NCBI RefSeq assembly: GCF_011059185.1
Contig: NZ_JAALFE010000029.1
Span: forward strand, 1-32,423
DNA from: Paragemmobacter kunshanensis
Lineage (GTDB): Bacteria; Pseudomonadota; Alphaproteobacteria; Rhodobacterales; Rhodobacteraceae
DNA: 32,423 nucleotides
Reading direction: 5' to 3'
Shown in pieces: positions 17,079 to 24,089 of the stretch. Every line of letters begins with the position of its first letter. Position 1 is the first letter of the stretch. Made by a program: the position numbers and the translations under genes. The notes beneath the pieces were generated by a model. The model was not told where the DNA came from, ran no database searches, and saw only the letters and a program-made list of their open reading frames with translations.

Positions 17079-17157
17079 CGGGGAGATCTCTTTCAATGCT
17101 TTCTGCGGTTGCGAGGGGCCATACAGGGTTTGCGGCCCGTTGGCTAGGGCCATGCGG

Positions 17158-17760
17158 TCAGGTGGCGATATAGCGGTCGCGGCGGTGGTTGATGGCGATG
17201 GTGAGGTTGACGACGGCAGCGCCGAGGAAGGACCAGGCGACGGTCTGCCAGGGCAGGAAGATGAGGGCGGTGGCGAAGAGGGCGGCATCGAAGAGAAGCT
17301 GGGTCTGGCCCGCGCGGAAGCCTGTGCGATCCTGCAGGTAGAGGGCAAGGATGCCGATCCCGCCGAGGGAGGCGCCGTGGCGGAAGATGGCCAGCAGCGC
17401 CGCGCCCGAGACGAAGCCGAAGAGGATGGCGCCGAAGGCGGGGTTGAGGGTGGAGAAATCCACCCAAGCTGGCATCAGCGCCGAGAGGATCGAGAGGGCG
17501 GCGACGGCGACGAAGGTCTTGATCGTGAAGGCAAGGCCCATGCGGCGGTAGCCGAACCAGTAGAAGGGGATGTTGAGGGCAAAGAAGACCGGGCCGAAGG
17601 GAATGCCCGAGGCATAGGAGAGCAGCACCGCAAGGCCCGCCGTCTGGCCCGTGATCAGGCCCAGATGGGTGAGGATGACGATGCTGAAGGCCGCCATGGT
17701 GGCCCCGAAGGCGATGCCTTGGGCATCTTCGATCAGGCTGTGGGTCTTTGGATCGGTCAT
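17158..17760 (-). CDS. YitT-family membrane protein (copy 2)
   Basis: A 200-aa integral membrane protein with about five to six hydrophobic helices. It is clearly paralogous to the gene just upstream (17811-18413): both begin with a short xDPKTH/RRHTLLEDAQGIAFG-type sequence, share LTHxGxxTGQTxGLAVLLxY, and end with NHRRDRYIAx. YitT/DUF161 proteins are of unknown transport or regulatory role. The second gene of a two-gene operon, it starts 50 bp after its twin and stops about 80 bp before typA. Confidence 0.83.
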   Translation of the reverse strand: MTDPKTHSLIEDAQGIAFGATMAAFSIVILTHLGLITGQTAGLAVLLSYASGIPFGPVFFALNIPFYWFGYRRMGLAFTIKTFVAVAALSILSALMPAWVDFSTLNPAFGAILFGFVSGAALLAIFRHGASLGGIGILALYLQDRTGFRAGQTQLLFDAALFATALIFLPWQTVAWSFLGAAVVNLTIAINHRRDRYIAT

Positions 17761-17810
17761 GGGCGCGCTGTAGCGGGAAGGGGTGCGCTGCGCCAGAGGG
17801 GGGCAGCGGA

Positions 17811-18413
17811 TCAGGCGGCGATATAGCGGTCGCGGCGGTGGTTGAGGGCGAGGAAGAGCGAGAAGGTCGCAGCCCCGAGGAAGGACCAGAGCAGGGTTTC
17901 CGGCGCAAGGATCAGCGCGGCGGCGGCGAAGATCACCACATCCACGGCAAGCTGGACATAGCCCGCCTGGATGCCCCAGCGATCCTGGATCATCAGGGCG
18001 AGGATGGAGAAGCCGCCGAAGCTGCCGCCATGGCGGACGACGGCGAGGGCGGCGATGCCGAAGAGGATGCCGAAGAGGATGGCCGCGAAGGCGGGTTCGA
18101 TGGGGCCGAGGGTCATCCAGCGCGGCAGGATCTCGGTCAGGATCGACAGCGCGGCGGTGGTGATCAGCGTCCGCAGCGCAAAGCGCCCCCCCATGCGCCA
18201 CCAGCCCAGCAGCAGGAAGGGCAGGTTGATGGCGAAGTAGACCAGCGAGAAGGGCAGGCCCCAGCCATAGGCGAGAAGCACGGCGAGGCCGGTCGTCTGG
18301 CCGGTGGCAAAGCCCATATGGGTGAGGATGTGGATCCCCAGCGCGGCCATGACGATGCCGAAGGCGATGCCCTGGGCGTCTTCCAGAAGGGTGTGGCGGC
18401 GGGGATCGGACAT
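17811..18413 (-). CDS. YitT-family membrane protein (copy 1)
   Basis: A 200-aa membrane protein, the same length as its downstream paralogue and alignable along its whole length, so the pair arose by tandem duplication. Hydrophobic segments lie near residues 15-35, 40-58, 60-75, 82-98, 108-128 and 150-180. The C-terminal half lacks the extra soluble domain found in Bacillus YitT, so these are short-form members. A sigma-70 promoter with a four-site operator lies immediately upstream, so expression is tightly controlled by an unidentified factor. Function is unknown. Confidence 0.83.
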   Translation of the reverse strand: MSDPRRHTLLEDAQGIAFGIVMAALGIHILTHMGFATGQTTGLAVLLAYGWGLPFSLVYFAINLPFLLLGWWRMGGRFALRTLITTAALSILTEILPRWMTLGPIEPAFAAILFGILFGIAALAVVRHGGSFGGFSILALMIQDRWGIQAGYVQLAVDVVIFAAAALILAPETLLWSFLGAATFSLFLALNHRRDRYIAA

Positions 18414-18447
18414 GGCGGACCTGCGGGAAGGGGGATGACGCTGGAAG

Positions 18448-18488
18448 GGTCATAGCACCTGACCTTTAAAGGGTCAATGACATTGACC
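18448..18488 (-). promoter_or_regulatory. Promoter with four-half-site operator
   Basis: Half-sites GGTCA (18448), TGACC (18460), GGTCA (18472) and TGACC (18484) alternate in orientation at an exact 12-bp period, each separated by 7 bp. On the minus strand TTGACC (18477-18472), 17 bp and TATGAC (18454-18449) form a strong -35/-10 pair inside the array. A bound repressor would cover the whole promoter. The last pair forms the perfect 17-bp palindrome GGTCAATGACATTGACC. Confidence 0.75.
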
Positions 18489-18683
18489 TTTGCGCCGGTT
18501 GTGTCCGGGCTGCATCAGGGGCGGCAGTTTGGCTTGCGGGGGATTGCCGGAAGGGGATGTGGCGGGATAGACGGTTCCTCCCGCAACGCAAGGATGGAGG
18601 GCGTGATGGTGAACATTGCTGGATCGTCACGACGTGGCGGGGAATTCGGGGCGGCCTCGCGGGCCGTGGCAGGGGCCGCATCG

Positions 18684-18738
18684 CGCGAGGCGCGCGGCTG
18701 AGGCCTTTCCCGAAGGGTCGCCGGGCCTAGGCCTCGCG
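18684..18738. other. Possible structured RNA in a gene-free stretch
   Basis: CGCGAGGC (18684-18691) and GCCTCGCG (18731-18738) can pair and enclose a smaller CCTT-TCCC-GAAGG hairpin. The interval 18489-18872 otherwise has no gene I can support; one 31-codon frame at 18606-18701 has a G-rich upstream sequence but no recognisable product. An sRNA or 5' leader of the DUF1127-like gene is possible. Confidence 0.3.
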
Positions 18739-18872
18739 ACGCAACCCTCTGACAATGCAGGATGAATTCGGGCCTTGCCGCGCCTTGTGGCGGGCGTTCC
18801 GGGCGCTGTCCTGTTCCAACCAACCCTCAACAGGAGCCGGATCAGGATGCGCTGCACCTGCCGGGAAATGAC

Positions 18873-19109
18873 ATGGAAAAGACGCTGAAGACGGGGCGGG
18901 TCGCGCCCCATTCCATCGAACTGGCGCTGGCCGAGCATGGCGCGCTGCGCGTGTTCGGGGCGGCGACGCTGGCGCTGCTTCGGGTGGTGTTTGCGCCTGT
19001 CGAGGCCGATCCGACCGACAGGCTGAGCGAGCATCTGCGGCGGGATATCGGCCTGCCGCCGCGGGGAAGCCCGCTGCCGGAAGCGCCGGTGCTGCCGGTC
19101 CGGTGGTGA
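18873..19109 (+). CDS. DUF1127-like small protein
   Basis: A 78-aa basic protein. The segment DRLSEHLRRDIGLPP near residues 49-63 matches the C-terminal signature of DUF1127 proteins (usually 45-80 aa), which in several alphaproteobacteria are stress-induced and act with RNA turnover or phosphate/carbon responses. The start ATG at 18873 follows a weak GGGAAA. The first 45 residues (RVAPHSIELALAEHGALRVFGAATLALLRVV) are helical and hydrophobic. A strong hairpin follows its stop. Family assignment rests on one short motif, hence moderate confidence. Confidence 0.65.
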   Translation: MEKTLKTGRVAPHSIELALAEHGALRVFGAATLALLRVVFAPVEADPTDRLSEHLRRDIGLPPRGSPLPEAPVLPVRW

Positions 19110-19113
19110 CGGG

Positions 19114-19143
19114 AAGGGGCCGGATCTGGCGATCCGGCCCCTT
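19114..19143 (+). terminator. Terminator-like hairpin after the DUF1127-like gene
   Basis: Thirteen-bp arms AAGGGGCCGGATC and GATCCGGCCCCTT enclose TGGC, directly after the stop. The trailing T-run is only TT, so termination may be partial or the hairpin may protect the RNA 3' end. Confidence 0.65.
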
Positions 19144-19183
19144 GCCGAAGATCATCGGCCGATGCGCGGTGCGTGGCGGGGCG

Positions 19184-19314
19184 CCCCCTCTCCCCGACCC
19201 TCTCCCCCCCCGGGGGAGAGGGAGGGGCACCCGGCTTGGCCTGCCTTGGTCCGGTTGGAACGGGGTGCCATTCCCTCTCCCCCCCCTTGGGGGAGAGGGT
19301 CAGGGTGAGGGGGG
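19184..19314. repeat. REP doublet (REPIN-like) beside the icd stop
   Basis: Two hairpin-forming repeats, 19184-19222 and 19273-19314, each contain CCCTCTCCCC..GGGGAGAGGG and are inverted relative to each other with about two mismatches in 24 outer bases. The 50-bp middle also has GGCACCC/GGGGTGCC arms, so the whole element can fold into one long hairpin. It ends right at the icd stop codon. Confidence 0.7.
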
Positions 19315-20529
19315 TCAGCCCGCCAGAGCCTTGTTCAGGTATTCGTCGACCTTTTCCAGATAGCCCATGGTGGTGAGCCATTTCTGATCGGGCCCGACGA
19401 GCAGGGCGAGGTCCTTGGTCATCCAGCCATCCTCGACCGTCTGCACCGTCACGCGTTCCAGGGTGGAGGCGAAGTTCATCAGCGCGTCATTGCCATCCAG
19501 TTTCGCGCGGTGCTTCAGCCCGCCCGTCCAGGCATAGATCGAGGCGATGGAGTTGGTGGAGGTCTGCTTGCCCTTCTGGTGTTCGCGGAAGTGGCGGGTG
19601 ACGGTGCCGTGCGCCGCCTCTGCCTCAACCACCTTGCCATCGGGCGTCATCAGGACCGAGGTCATCAGGCCGAGCGAGCCGAAGCCCTGGGCCACCGTAT
19701 CCGACTGCACGTCGCCATCGTAGTTCTTGCAGGCCCAGACATAGCCGCCCGACCATTTCAGCGCGGAGGCGACCATGTCGTCGATCAGGCGGTGTTCGTA
19801 ATGGATGCCCGCGGCCTTGAAGCGGTCTTCGAATTCCTCGGCATAGACCTTGGCGAAGAGATCCTTGAAGCGGCCGTCATAGGCCTTGAGGATCGTGTTC
19901 TTGGTGGACAGATAGACCGGCCAGCCCTTCAGGAGGCCATAGTTGAAGGAAGAGCGCGCGAAGTCGATGATCGACTCGTCAAGGTTGTACATGCCCATGA
20001 CGACGCCGGAGCCGGGGGCGTTGAACACTTCGCGTTCGATCACTTCGCCGTCTTCGCCCACGAATTTCAGCGTCAGCTTGCCCTTGCCGGGGAAGCGGAA
20101 ATCGGTCGCGCGATACTGGTCGCCAAAGGCGTGGCGGCCCACCACGATGGGCTGGGTCCAGCCCGGCACGAGGCGGGGGACGTTCTTGCAGATGATCGGT
20201 TCACGGAAGATCACGCCGCCGAGGATGTTGCGGATCGTCCCGTTGGGGGATTTCCACATCTGTTTCAGGTTGAACTCTTCCACCCGCTGTTCATCGGGGG
20301 TGATGGTCGCGCATTTCACGCCGACGCCGTATTGCTTGATCGCATTGGCGCTGTCGATCGTGATCTGGTCATTGGTGCGGTCACGCTCCTCGATCCCGAG
20401 ATCGTAGTATTTCAGATCGACATCGAGATAGGGCAGGATCAGTTTCTTCTTGATGAAGTCCCAGATGATCCGGGTCATCTCGTCGCCGTCGAGTTCGACA
20501 ACGGGGTTCGCCACCTTGATCTTGGTCAT
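19315..20529 (-). CDS. icd: NADP-dependent isocitrate dehydrogenase
   Basis: A 404-aa TCA-cycle enzyme converting isocitrate to 2-oxoglutarate. It is of the eukaryote-like type (N-terminus [21 protein letters not shown], not the E. coli type). [12 protein letters not shown] holds the isocitrate-binding Ser/Asn/Arg cluster, the metal-binding Asp lie in the [28 protein letters not shown] region, and AHGTVTRH is the NADP site. The start at 20529 yields MTKIKVANP. Its 160-bp upstream region, shared with the divergent DUF2235 gene, has three dyad sequences. Downstream it abuts a REP doublet that may act as its 3'-end structure. Confidence 0.97.
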   Translation of the reverse strand: MTKIKVANPVVELDGDEMTRIIWDFIKKKLILPYLDVDLKYYDLGIEERDRTNDQITIDSANAIKQYGVGVKCATITPDEQRVEEFNLKQMWKSPNGTIRNILGGVIFREPIICKNVPRLVPGWTQPIVVGRHAFGDQYRATDFRFPGKGKLTLKFVGEDGEVIEREVFNAPGSGVVMGMYNLDESIIDFARSSFNYGLLKGWPVYLSTKNTILKAYDGRFKDLFAKVYAEEFEDRFKAAGIHYEHRLIDDMVASALKWSGGYVWACKNYDGDVQSDTVAQGFGSLGLMTSVLMTPDGKVVEAEAAHGTVTRHFREHQKGKQTSTNSIASIYAWTGGLKHRAKLDGNDALMNFASTLERVTVQTVEDGWMTKDLALLVGPDQKWLTTMGYLEKVDEYLNKALAG

Positions 20530-20544
20530 CGGTCGCCCTTTCGA

Positions 20545-20645
20545 CTATGGATTCGCTGGGCAGTCCATAGACCATTCCGAAGGGAAAGGAAAGGTTTGTA
20601 TGCAACGGCATACCGAAATGTCGCGGGCTTGACGGATTGCAATCC
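20545..20645. promoter_or_regulatory. icd/DUF2235 divergent control region with three dyads
   Basis: CTATGGA-N12-TCCATAG (20545-20570), GTATGC-AACG-GCATAC (20598-20613) and the perfect palindrome GGATTGCAATCC (20634-20645) lie between the two start codons. A possible plus-strand -35, TTGACG, is at 20629-20634, but no good -10 is visible for either direction. Confidence 0.4.
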
Positions 20646-20692
20646 TGGGTTGATCCTTGGACGCGGTGGTGGGGTAAGGGGTAGGGCGGCGC

Positions 20693-21850
20693 ATGGCGAA
20701 GAACCTGGCGATCTTCTGTGACGGGACGTGGAACCATCTGGATGCGGCGGAGCCCACGAATGTGGCGATCCTGTCGAAGAACGTGCCGCCGGTGACGGCA
20801 GGGGGCGTGGTGCAGAAGGCGATCTACATGCCCGGGGTGGGCGCGCCGCGGCAGGAGGCGGGGCTGGTGGAGCGGGCGCTGGACCGGGTGACGGGCGGGG
20901 CGCTTGGCTGGGGCCTTGATGGCAAGCTGAAGGCCGCCTATCGCGAGGTGGCGCGGCAATATCAGCCGGGGGACCGGCTGTTCCTGTTCGGCTATTCGCG
21001 CGGGGCCTATATGGCGCGGTCGCTGGCGGGGTTGCTGCGCAGTTGCGGCCTGCCGGAAGAGGTGACGGAGGCGCGCATCGACGAGGCGATGACGCGCTAT
21101 CGCAACCGGGAGCCGGGATCGCATCCGGACGCGCCGGAGCCGTTGCGGTTTCGCGCGGCCTTTTCGCCCCGGCTGGCCACGAGCGAGACGGACCGGATGG
21201 TCCGTCCCGGCCCGGTGGAGATGCTGGCGGTGGACTATCTGGGCGTCTGGGATACGGTGGGGGCGCTAGGGGTGCCGGATCAGTTTGCAGGGCTGGCGGC
21301 GCTGACCAACGGGAAATACAAGTTCCACGACCTGCGCCTGTCGAGCATGGTGAAGGCCGCGCGGCATGCGGTGGCCATCGACGAGCGGCGCAAGACCTTT
21401 CCGCCGACGTTGTGGGAGAACCTGACGGATCTGAACGCAAGCGGGACGGGCGGGCAGCCCTATCGGCAGGAATGGTTTCCGGGCACCCATGCGGGCGTGG
21501 GCGGGGGCGGGCCGGTGCGGGGCCTGTCGAATGCGGCGCTCTTGTGGGTGGTGGAGGGGGCCGAGGCGGCGGGGATGGAATTTTCCGCCACGATGAAGGA
21601 GGTGGCGGCGGCGGCGGTGCGGCTGGATGCGCCGCTGGATGCGCATCTGCCCAAGGCGGGGCTGGGGGCGCGGCTGATGGCGCGCAATGCGGCGGACCGG
21701 GCGCCGCCGCCTGCATTGCAGGCGATTTCCCATCCGGCGCGGGAACGCTGGCGGTTGCATGGCTATCGGCCGGTGCCGCTGCGGCCCTTCGGGCCGCGGC
21801 TGGATCCCGCGATGTTGCCGGGCGACTGGCCGCCGGATCAGGAGAAGTAG
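20693..21850 (+). CDS. DUF2235 alpha/beta-hydrolase-like protein
   Basis: A 385-aa protein of the DUF2235 family. FCDGTWN at residues 8-14, the nucleophile elbow GYSRG at 100-104, VWDTVGALG, and WFPGTHAGVGGG with a likely catalytic His are all family signatures. Some relatives are type VI secretion phospholipases (Tle1), but most free-standing alphaproteobacterial copies are uncharacterised, and no VgrG, PAAR or immunity gene is next to this one. It has no signal peptide, so it is probably cytoplasmic. It ends 13 bp inside the convergent HD-domain gene. Confidence 0.86.
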   Translation: MAKNLAIFCDGTWNHLDAAEPTNVAILSKNVPPVTAGGVVQKAIYMPGVGAPRQEAGLVERALDRVTGGALGWGLDGKLKAAYREVARQYQPGDRLFLFGYSRGAYMARSLAGLLRSCGLPEEVTEARIDEAMTRYRNREPGSHPDAPEPLRFRAAFSPRLATSETDRMVRPGPVEMLAVDYLGVWDTVGALGVPDQFAGLAALTNGKYKFHDLRLSSMVKAARHAVAIDERRKTFPPTLWENLTDLNASGTGGQPYRQEWFPGTHAGVGGGGPVRGLSNAALLWVVEGAEAAGMEFSATMKEVAAAAVRLDAPLDAHLPKAGLGARLMARNAADRAPPPALQAISHPARERWRLHGYRPVPLRPFGPRLDPAMLPGDWPPDQEK

Positions 21851-22425
21851 CCGAGCGCCCGTTCGCGGACCCAGGTCCAGAGCCGCGGCGCGCCGCGGGC
21901 GATCTTGCTGCCGACGCGGGTGTCGAGCTGATCGAGCGTCACGTCATAGGTGATCCAGGTGCCGCCGCCCGATTGCAGGTTGGCCATGACGGGCTGCACG
22001 CGATCCAGGCTTTTGGCGAAGCGGGCATCGGGGGTTTCGGCGGCCTCGAATTCATCCCAGAGGGCGCGGAAGCTGTCGCGCAGATCGGGGGGGAGAAGGC
22101 CGAAGATCCGGTCGGCGGCGCGTTGTTCGGCCTGCATGGTGGCGGCAGAGGCATGGGCCGCGCCATTGGCGGAATGGATCGGGACATCGCCCACGTCAAT
22201 CTCCACCAGATCGTGCAGGAGGAGCATGCGGATCACGCGGTTGATGTCGACGCCGGGTTCGGCCTGATCGGCCAAGGTCAGCGCGTAGAGCGCAAGGTGC
22301 CAGCTGTGCTCGCCGGAGTTTTCGGGGCGCGAGCCATCGCAGAGCGTGGTGGCGCGCAGGACTGATTTCAGGCGATCCGCCTCGTTCAGGAAGGCGAACT
22401 GGGCGGCGAGGCGGTCGTCAGTCAT
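21838..22425 (-). CDS. HD-domain hydrolase (YfbR-like)
   Basis: A 195-aa metal-dependent phosphohydrolase. The H...HD...D pattern is visible as GEHSWHLAL (near residue 39), LLLHDLVEIDVGD (near 68) and a later Asp near SLDRVQP, typical of the HD_3 group containing the 5'-nucleotidase YfbR. A nucleotide-salvage role is likely but not proven. It is the last gene of a minus-strand operon, starting 18 bp after the 87-aa gene, and overlaps the DUF2235 gene at its 3' end. Confidence 0.85.
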   Translation of the reverse strand: MTDDRLAAQFAFLNEADRLKSVLRATTLCDGSRPENSGEHSWHLALYALTLADQAEPGVDINRVIRMLLLHDLVEIDVGDVPIHSANGAAHASAATMQAEQRAADRIFGLLPPDLRDSFRALWDEFEAAETPDARFAKSLDRVQPVMANLQSGGGTWITYDVTLDQLDTRVGSKIARGAPRLWTWVRERALGYFS

Positions 22426-22443
22426 GGCAGGGGACGGGGGCCA

Positions 22444-22707
22444 TCAGTGGCCGCTGTCGGGCCCGCGCGGCGCGGCGGGGGCGGTGCCGCCTTCGCGTTT
22501 GGCCTTGAGCGTCTGTTCGAGGAATTTGCGCCCCTTGCGTTCGGCCAGGATCACGCGGACGGCGGTCATGTAGGCCTCTTGCGTGGTGGGGGAGGCATCG
22601 AGCAGCACTTTGCCCACCTTTTCATGCAGGCGGTCATCGCCGACCTCGTCCATCGCATCGACGACATCCTGGGCGAGCTTTTCGGTCAGGTCCTGAAGGA
22701 TGCCCAT
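22444..22707 (-). CDS. Conserved-looking 87-aa protein, unknown function
   Basis: A small, mostly helical protein: MGILQDLTEKLAQDVVDAMDEVGDDRLHEKVGKVLLDASPTT is acidic, and the C-terminus (ERKGRKFLEQTLKAKREGG) is basic, ending in a disordered Ala/Pro-rich tail. I recognise no family. The ATG shares one base with the stop of the alpha/beta hydrolase (TGATG), so the two are translationally coupled and probably act together. Confidence 0.75.
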   Translation of the reverse strand: MGILQDLTEKLAQDVVDAMDEVGDDRLHEKVGKVLLDASPTTQEAYMTAVRVILAERKGRKFLEQTLKAKREGGTAPAAPRGPDSGH

Positions 22708-23366
22708 CAGCGCGAGCCTTCCGTCAGCCGGCGGCGAACATAGTCGGAAACCGTGTCGATCATCGGCTTCATATGGGCCTCTTCGTCCTTGAAGAAGTGA
22801 TCGGCGCCTTCCACCTCGGTATGGGTGATGGTGATGCCCTTCTGTTCGTGCAGCTTGTTCACCAGTTGCTTGGTGTCCTTGGGCGGGGCGACACGGTCGG
22901 CGGTGCCGTTGATGATGAGGCCCGAGGAAGGGCAGGGGGCGAGGAAGGAGAAGTCGTAGAGGTTGGCGGGCGGGGCGACGGAGATGAAGCCGGTGATCTC
23001 CGGGCGGCGCATCAGGAGTTGCATGCCGATCCAGGCGCCGAAGGAGAAGCCCGCGACCCAGCAATGTTTCGCGTTCTGGTTCATCGACTGCAGGTAGTCG
23101 AGCGCGGAGGCGGCATCGGAAAGCTCGCCAATGCCCTGATCGTATTCGCCCTGGCTGCGGCCCACGCCGCGGAAGTTGAAGCGCAGGACGGTGAAGCCCA
23201 GATTGTAGAAGGCGTAATGGAGGTTGTAGACCACCTTGTTGTTCATCGTGCCGCCATATTGCGGATGCGGATGCAGCACGATGGCGATGGGGGCGTCACG
23301 GTCCTTTTGCGGGTGGTAGCGGCCTTCGAGACGGCCCTCGGGGCCTGCGAAAATCACTTCGGGCAT
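22707..23366 (-). CDS. Alpha/beta hydrolase
   Basis: A 219-aa serine hydrolase. HPHPQYGGTMNNKVV (residues 32-46) and FNFRGVGRSQGEYDQG are typical of the group related to dienelactone hydrolases. The nucleophile elbow is GFSFG at 106-110, the acid lies in NGTADRVAPP, and the His in GADHFF completes the triad. No signal peptide. Substrate is unknown. It heads a three-gene operon with the 87-aa protein and the HD hydrolase, and is divergent from iscR across a 156-bp region holding an Irr-like box, so its expression might also respond to iron. Confidence 0.86.
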   Translation of the reverse strand: MPEVIFAGPEGRLEGRYHPQKDRDAPIAIVLHPHPQYGGTMNNKVVYNLHYAFYNLGFTVLRFNFRGVGRSQGEYDQGIGELSDAASALDYLQSMNQNAKHCWVAGFSFGAWIGMQLLMRRPEITGFISVAPPANLYDFSFLAPCPSSGLIINGTADRVAPPKDTKQLVNKLHEQKGITITHTEVEGADHFFKDEEAHMKPMIDTVSDYVRRRLTEGSR

Positions 23367-23400
23367 TGCGTGTTGCGCCTGTCTTTCCTGGAGCGAATTG

Positions 23401-23438
23401 TTGACGACTTCGCTCGGACAATTTAGAACTATTCCAAA
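23401..23438 (+). promoter_or_regulatory. iscR-suf promoter with overlapping Irr-like box
   Basis: TTGACG (23401-23406), 17 bp and TAGAAC (23424-23429) form a good sigma-70 promoter. TTTAGAACTATTCCAAA (23422-23438) matches the iron-control element TTTAGAA-N3-TTCTAAA at 13 of 14 defined bases and covers the -10. Irr bound here would repress in low iron. Confidence 0.75.
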
Positions 23439-23457
23439 CCGCAGCCGGGGGCTGCGG
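23439..23457 (+). other. 5'-UTR hairpin of the iscR-suf transcript
   Basis: CCGCAGCC and GGCTGCGG enclose GGG, beginning within a few bases of the predicted transcription start. No T-run follows, so it is more likely a 5'-stabilising or regulatory stem than a terminator. Confidence 0.5.
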
Positions 23458-23522
23458 TGCGGGGTCGGCCTGAGGTAATGGGCCGCGTTCCCGGCGTCAA
23501 TGTTTTTGGAAGGTGCGGGCCC

Positions 23523-23996
23523 ATGAAACTGTCGACCAAGGGGCGTTACGCCATGGTGGCGCTGGCCGATCTGGCGCTGGCCGAGGCGAAGGGGGGCGGG
23601 GAGTTGGTCTCGCTGGCCGAGGTGGCCAAGCGGCAGGATATCAGCCTGCCCTATCTGGAGCAGTTGTTCGTGAAACTGCGCCGCGCGGGGCTGGTGGAGG
23701 CGGTGCGGGGGCCGGGGGGCGGCTATCGGCTGGCGCGGTCGCCCGATGCGATCCGCGTGTCGGATGTGCTGGAGGCGGTGGAGGAGACGGTGGATGCGCT
23801 GCATACCGGGGCCGGGGCCTCGGGCGGGGTGTCGGGGACGCGGGCGCAGAGCCTGACCAACCGGCTGTGGGAGGGGTTGAGCGCGCATGTCTATGTGTTC
23901 TTGCACCAGACGCGGCTTTCGGACGTGATCCGCAACCAGATGACGCCTTGCCCTGCCGTTCCGGCGCTGTTTCGCGTGGTGGATGAGGATGCGTAA
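23523..23996 (+). CDS. iscR: Rrf2-family regulator IscR (single-cysteine type)
   Basis: A 157-aa winged-helix regulator. MKLSTKGRYAMVALADLAL and PYLEQLFVKLRRAGLVEAVRGPGGGYRLAR are the Rrf2 DNA-binding domain. E. coli IscR holds its cluster with three Cys and a His in the middle of the protein; here those Cys are absent and the only Cys is near the C-terminus (MTPCPAV). This agrees with what I recall for Rhodobacter sphaeroides IscR, which binds an Fe-S cluster differently. The start at 23523 follows GGAAGGTG. It is the first gene of the isc-suf operon and probably autoregulates it. Confidence 0.93.
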   Translation: MKLSTKGRYAMVALADLALAEAKGGGELVSLAEVAKRQDISLPYLEQLFVKLRRAGLVEAVRGPGGGYRLARSPDAIRVSDVLEAVEETVDALHTGAGASGGVSGTRAQSLTNRLWEGLSAHVYVFLHQTRLSDVIRNQMTPCPAVPALFRVVDEDA

Positions 23997-24002
23997 GGGG
24001 AC

Positions 24003-24021
24003 GATTTTTCTGCGAAAAATC
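24003..24021. repeat. AT-rich palindrome between iscR and iscS
   Basis: GATTTTTC (24003-24010) and GAAAAATC (24014-24021) enclose TGC, seven bases after the iscR stop. Such an AT-rich stem stands out in GC-rich DNA and could be a partial terminator, RNA-processing site or operator. Confidence 0.55.
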
Positions 24022-24089
24022 TGGGTGCCCGGCGGGGATGCGGGGCGCGGGGTGGTGCCCGGGTTCGGGTATTTGGGCCAAGGTGACGC

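Noticed and set aside
18606-18701. A 31-codon small protein gene
   Set aside because: It has a G-rich upstream sequence but a low-complexity Gly/Ala/Arg product and no recognisable motif; not enough to call a gene.
20693-21850. Type VI secretion phospholipase effector (Tle1)
   Set aside because: The DUF2235 fold fits, but there is no VgrG, PAAR, adaptor or immunity gene next to it, and many relatives are free-standing.
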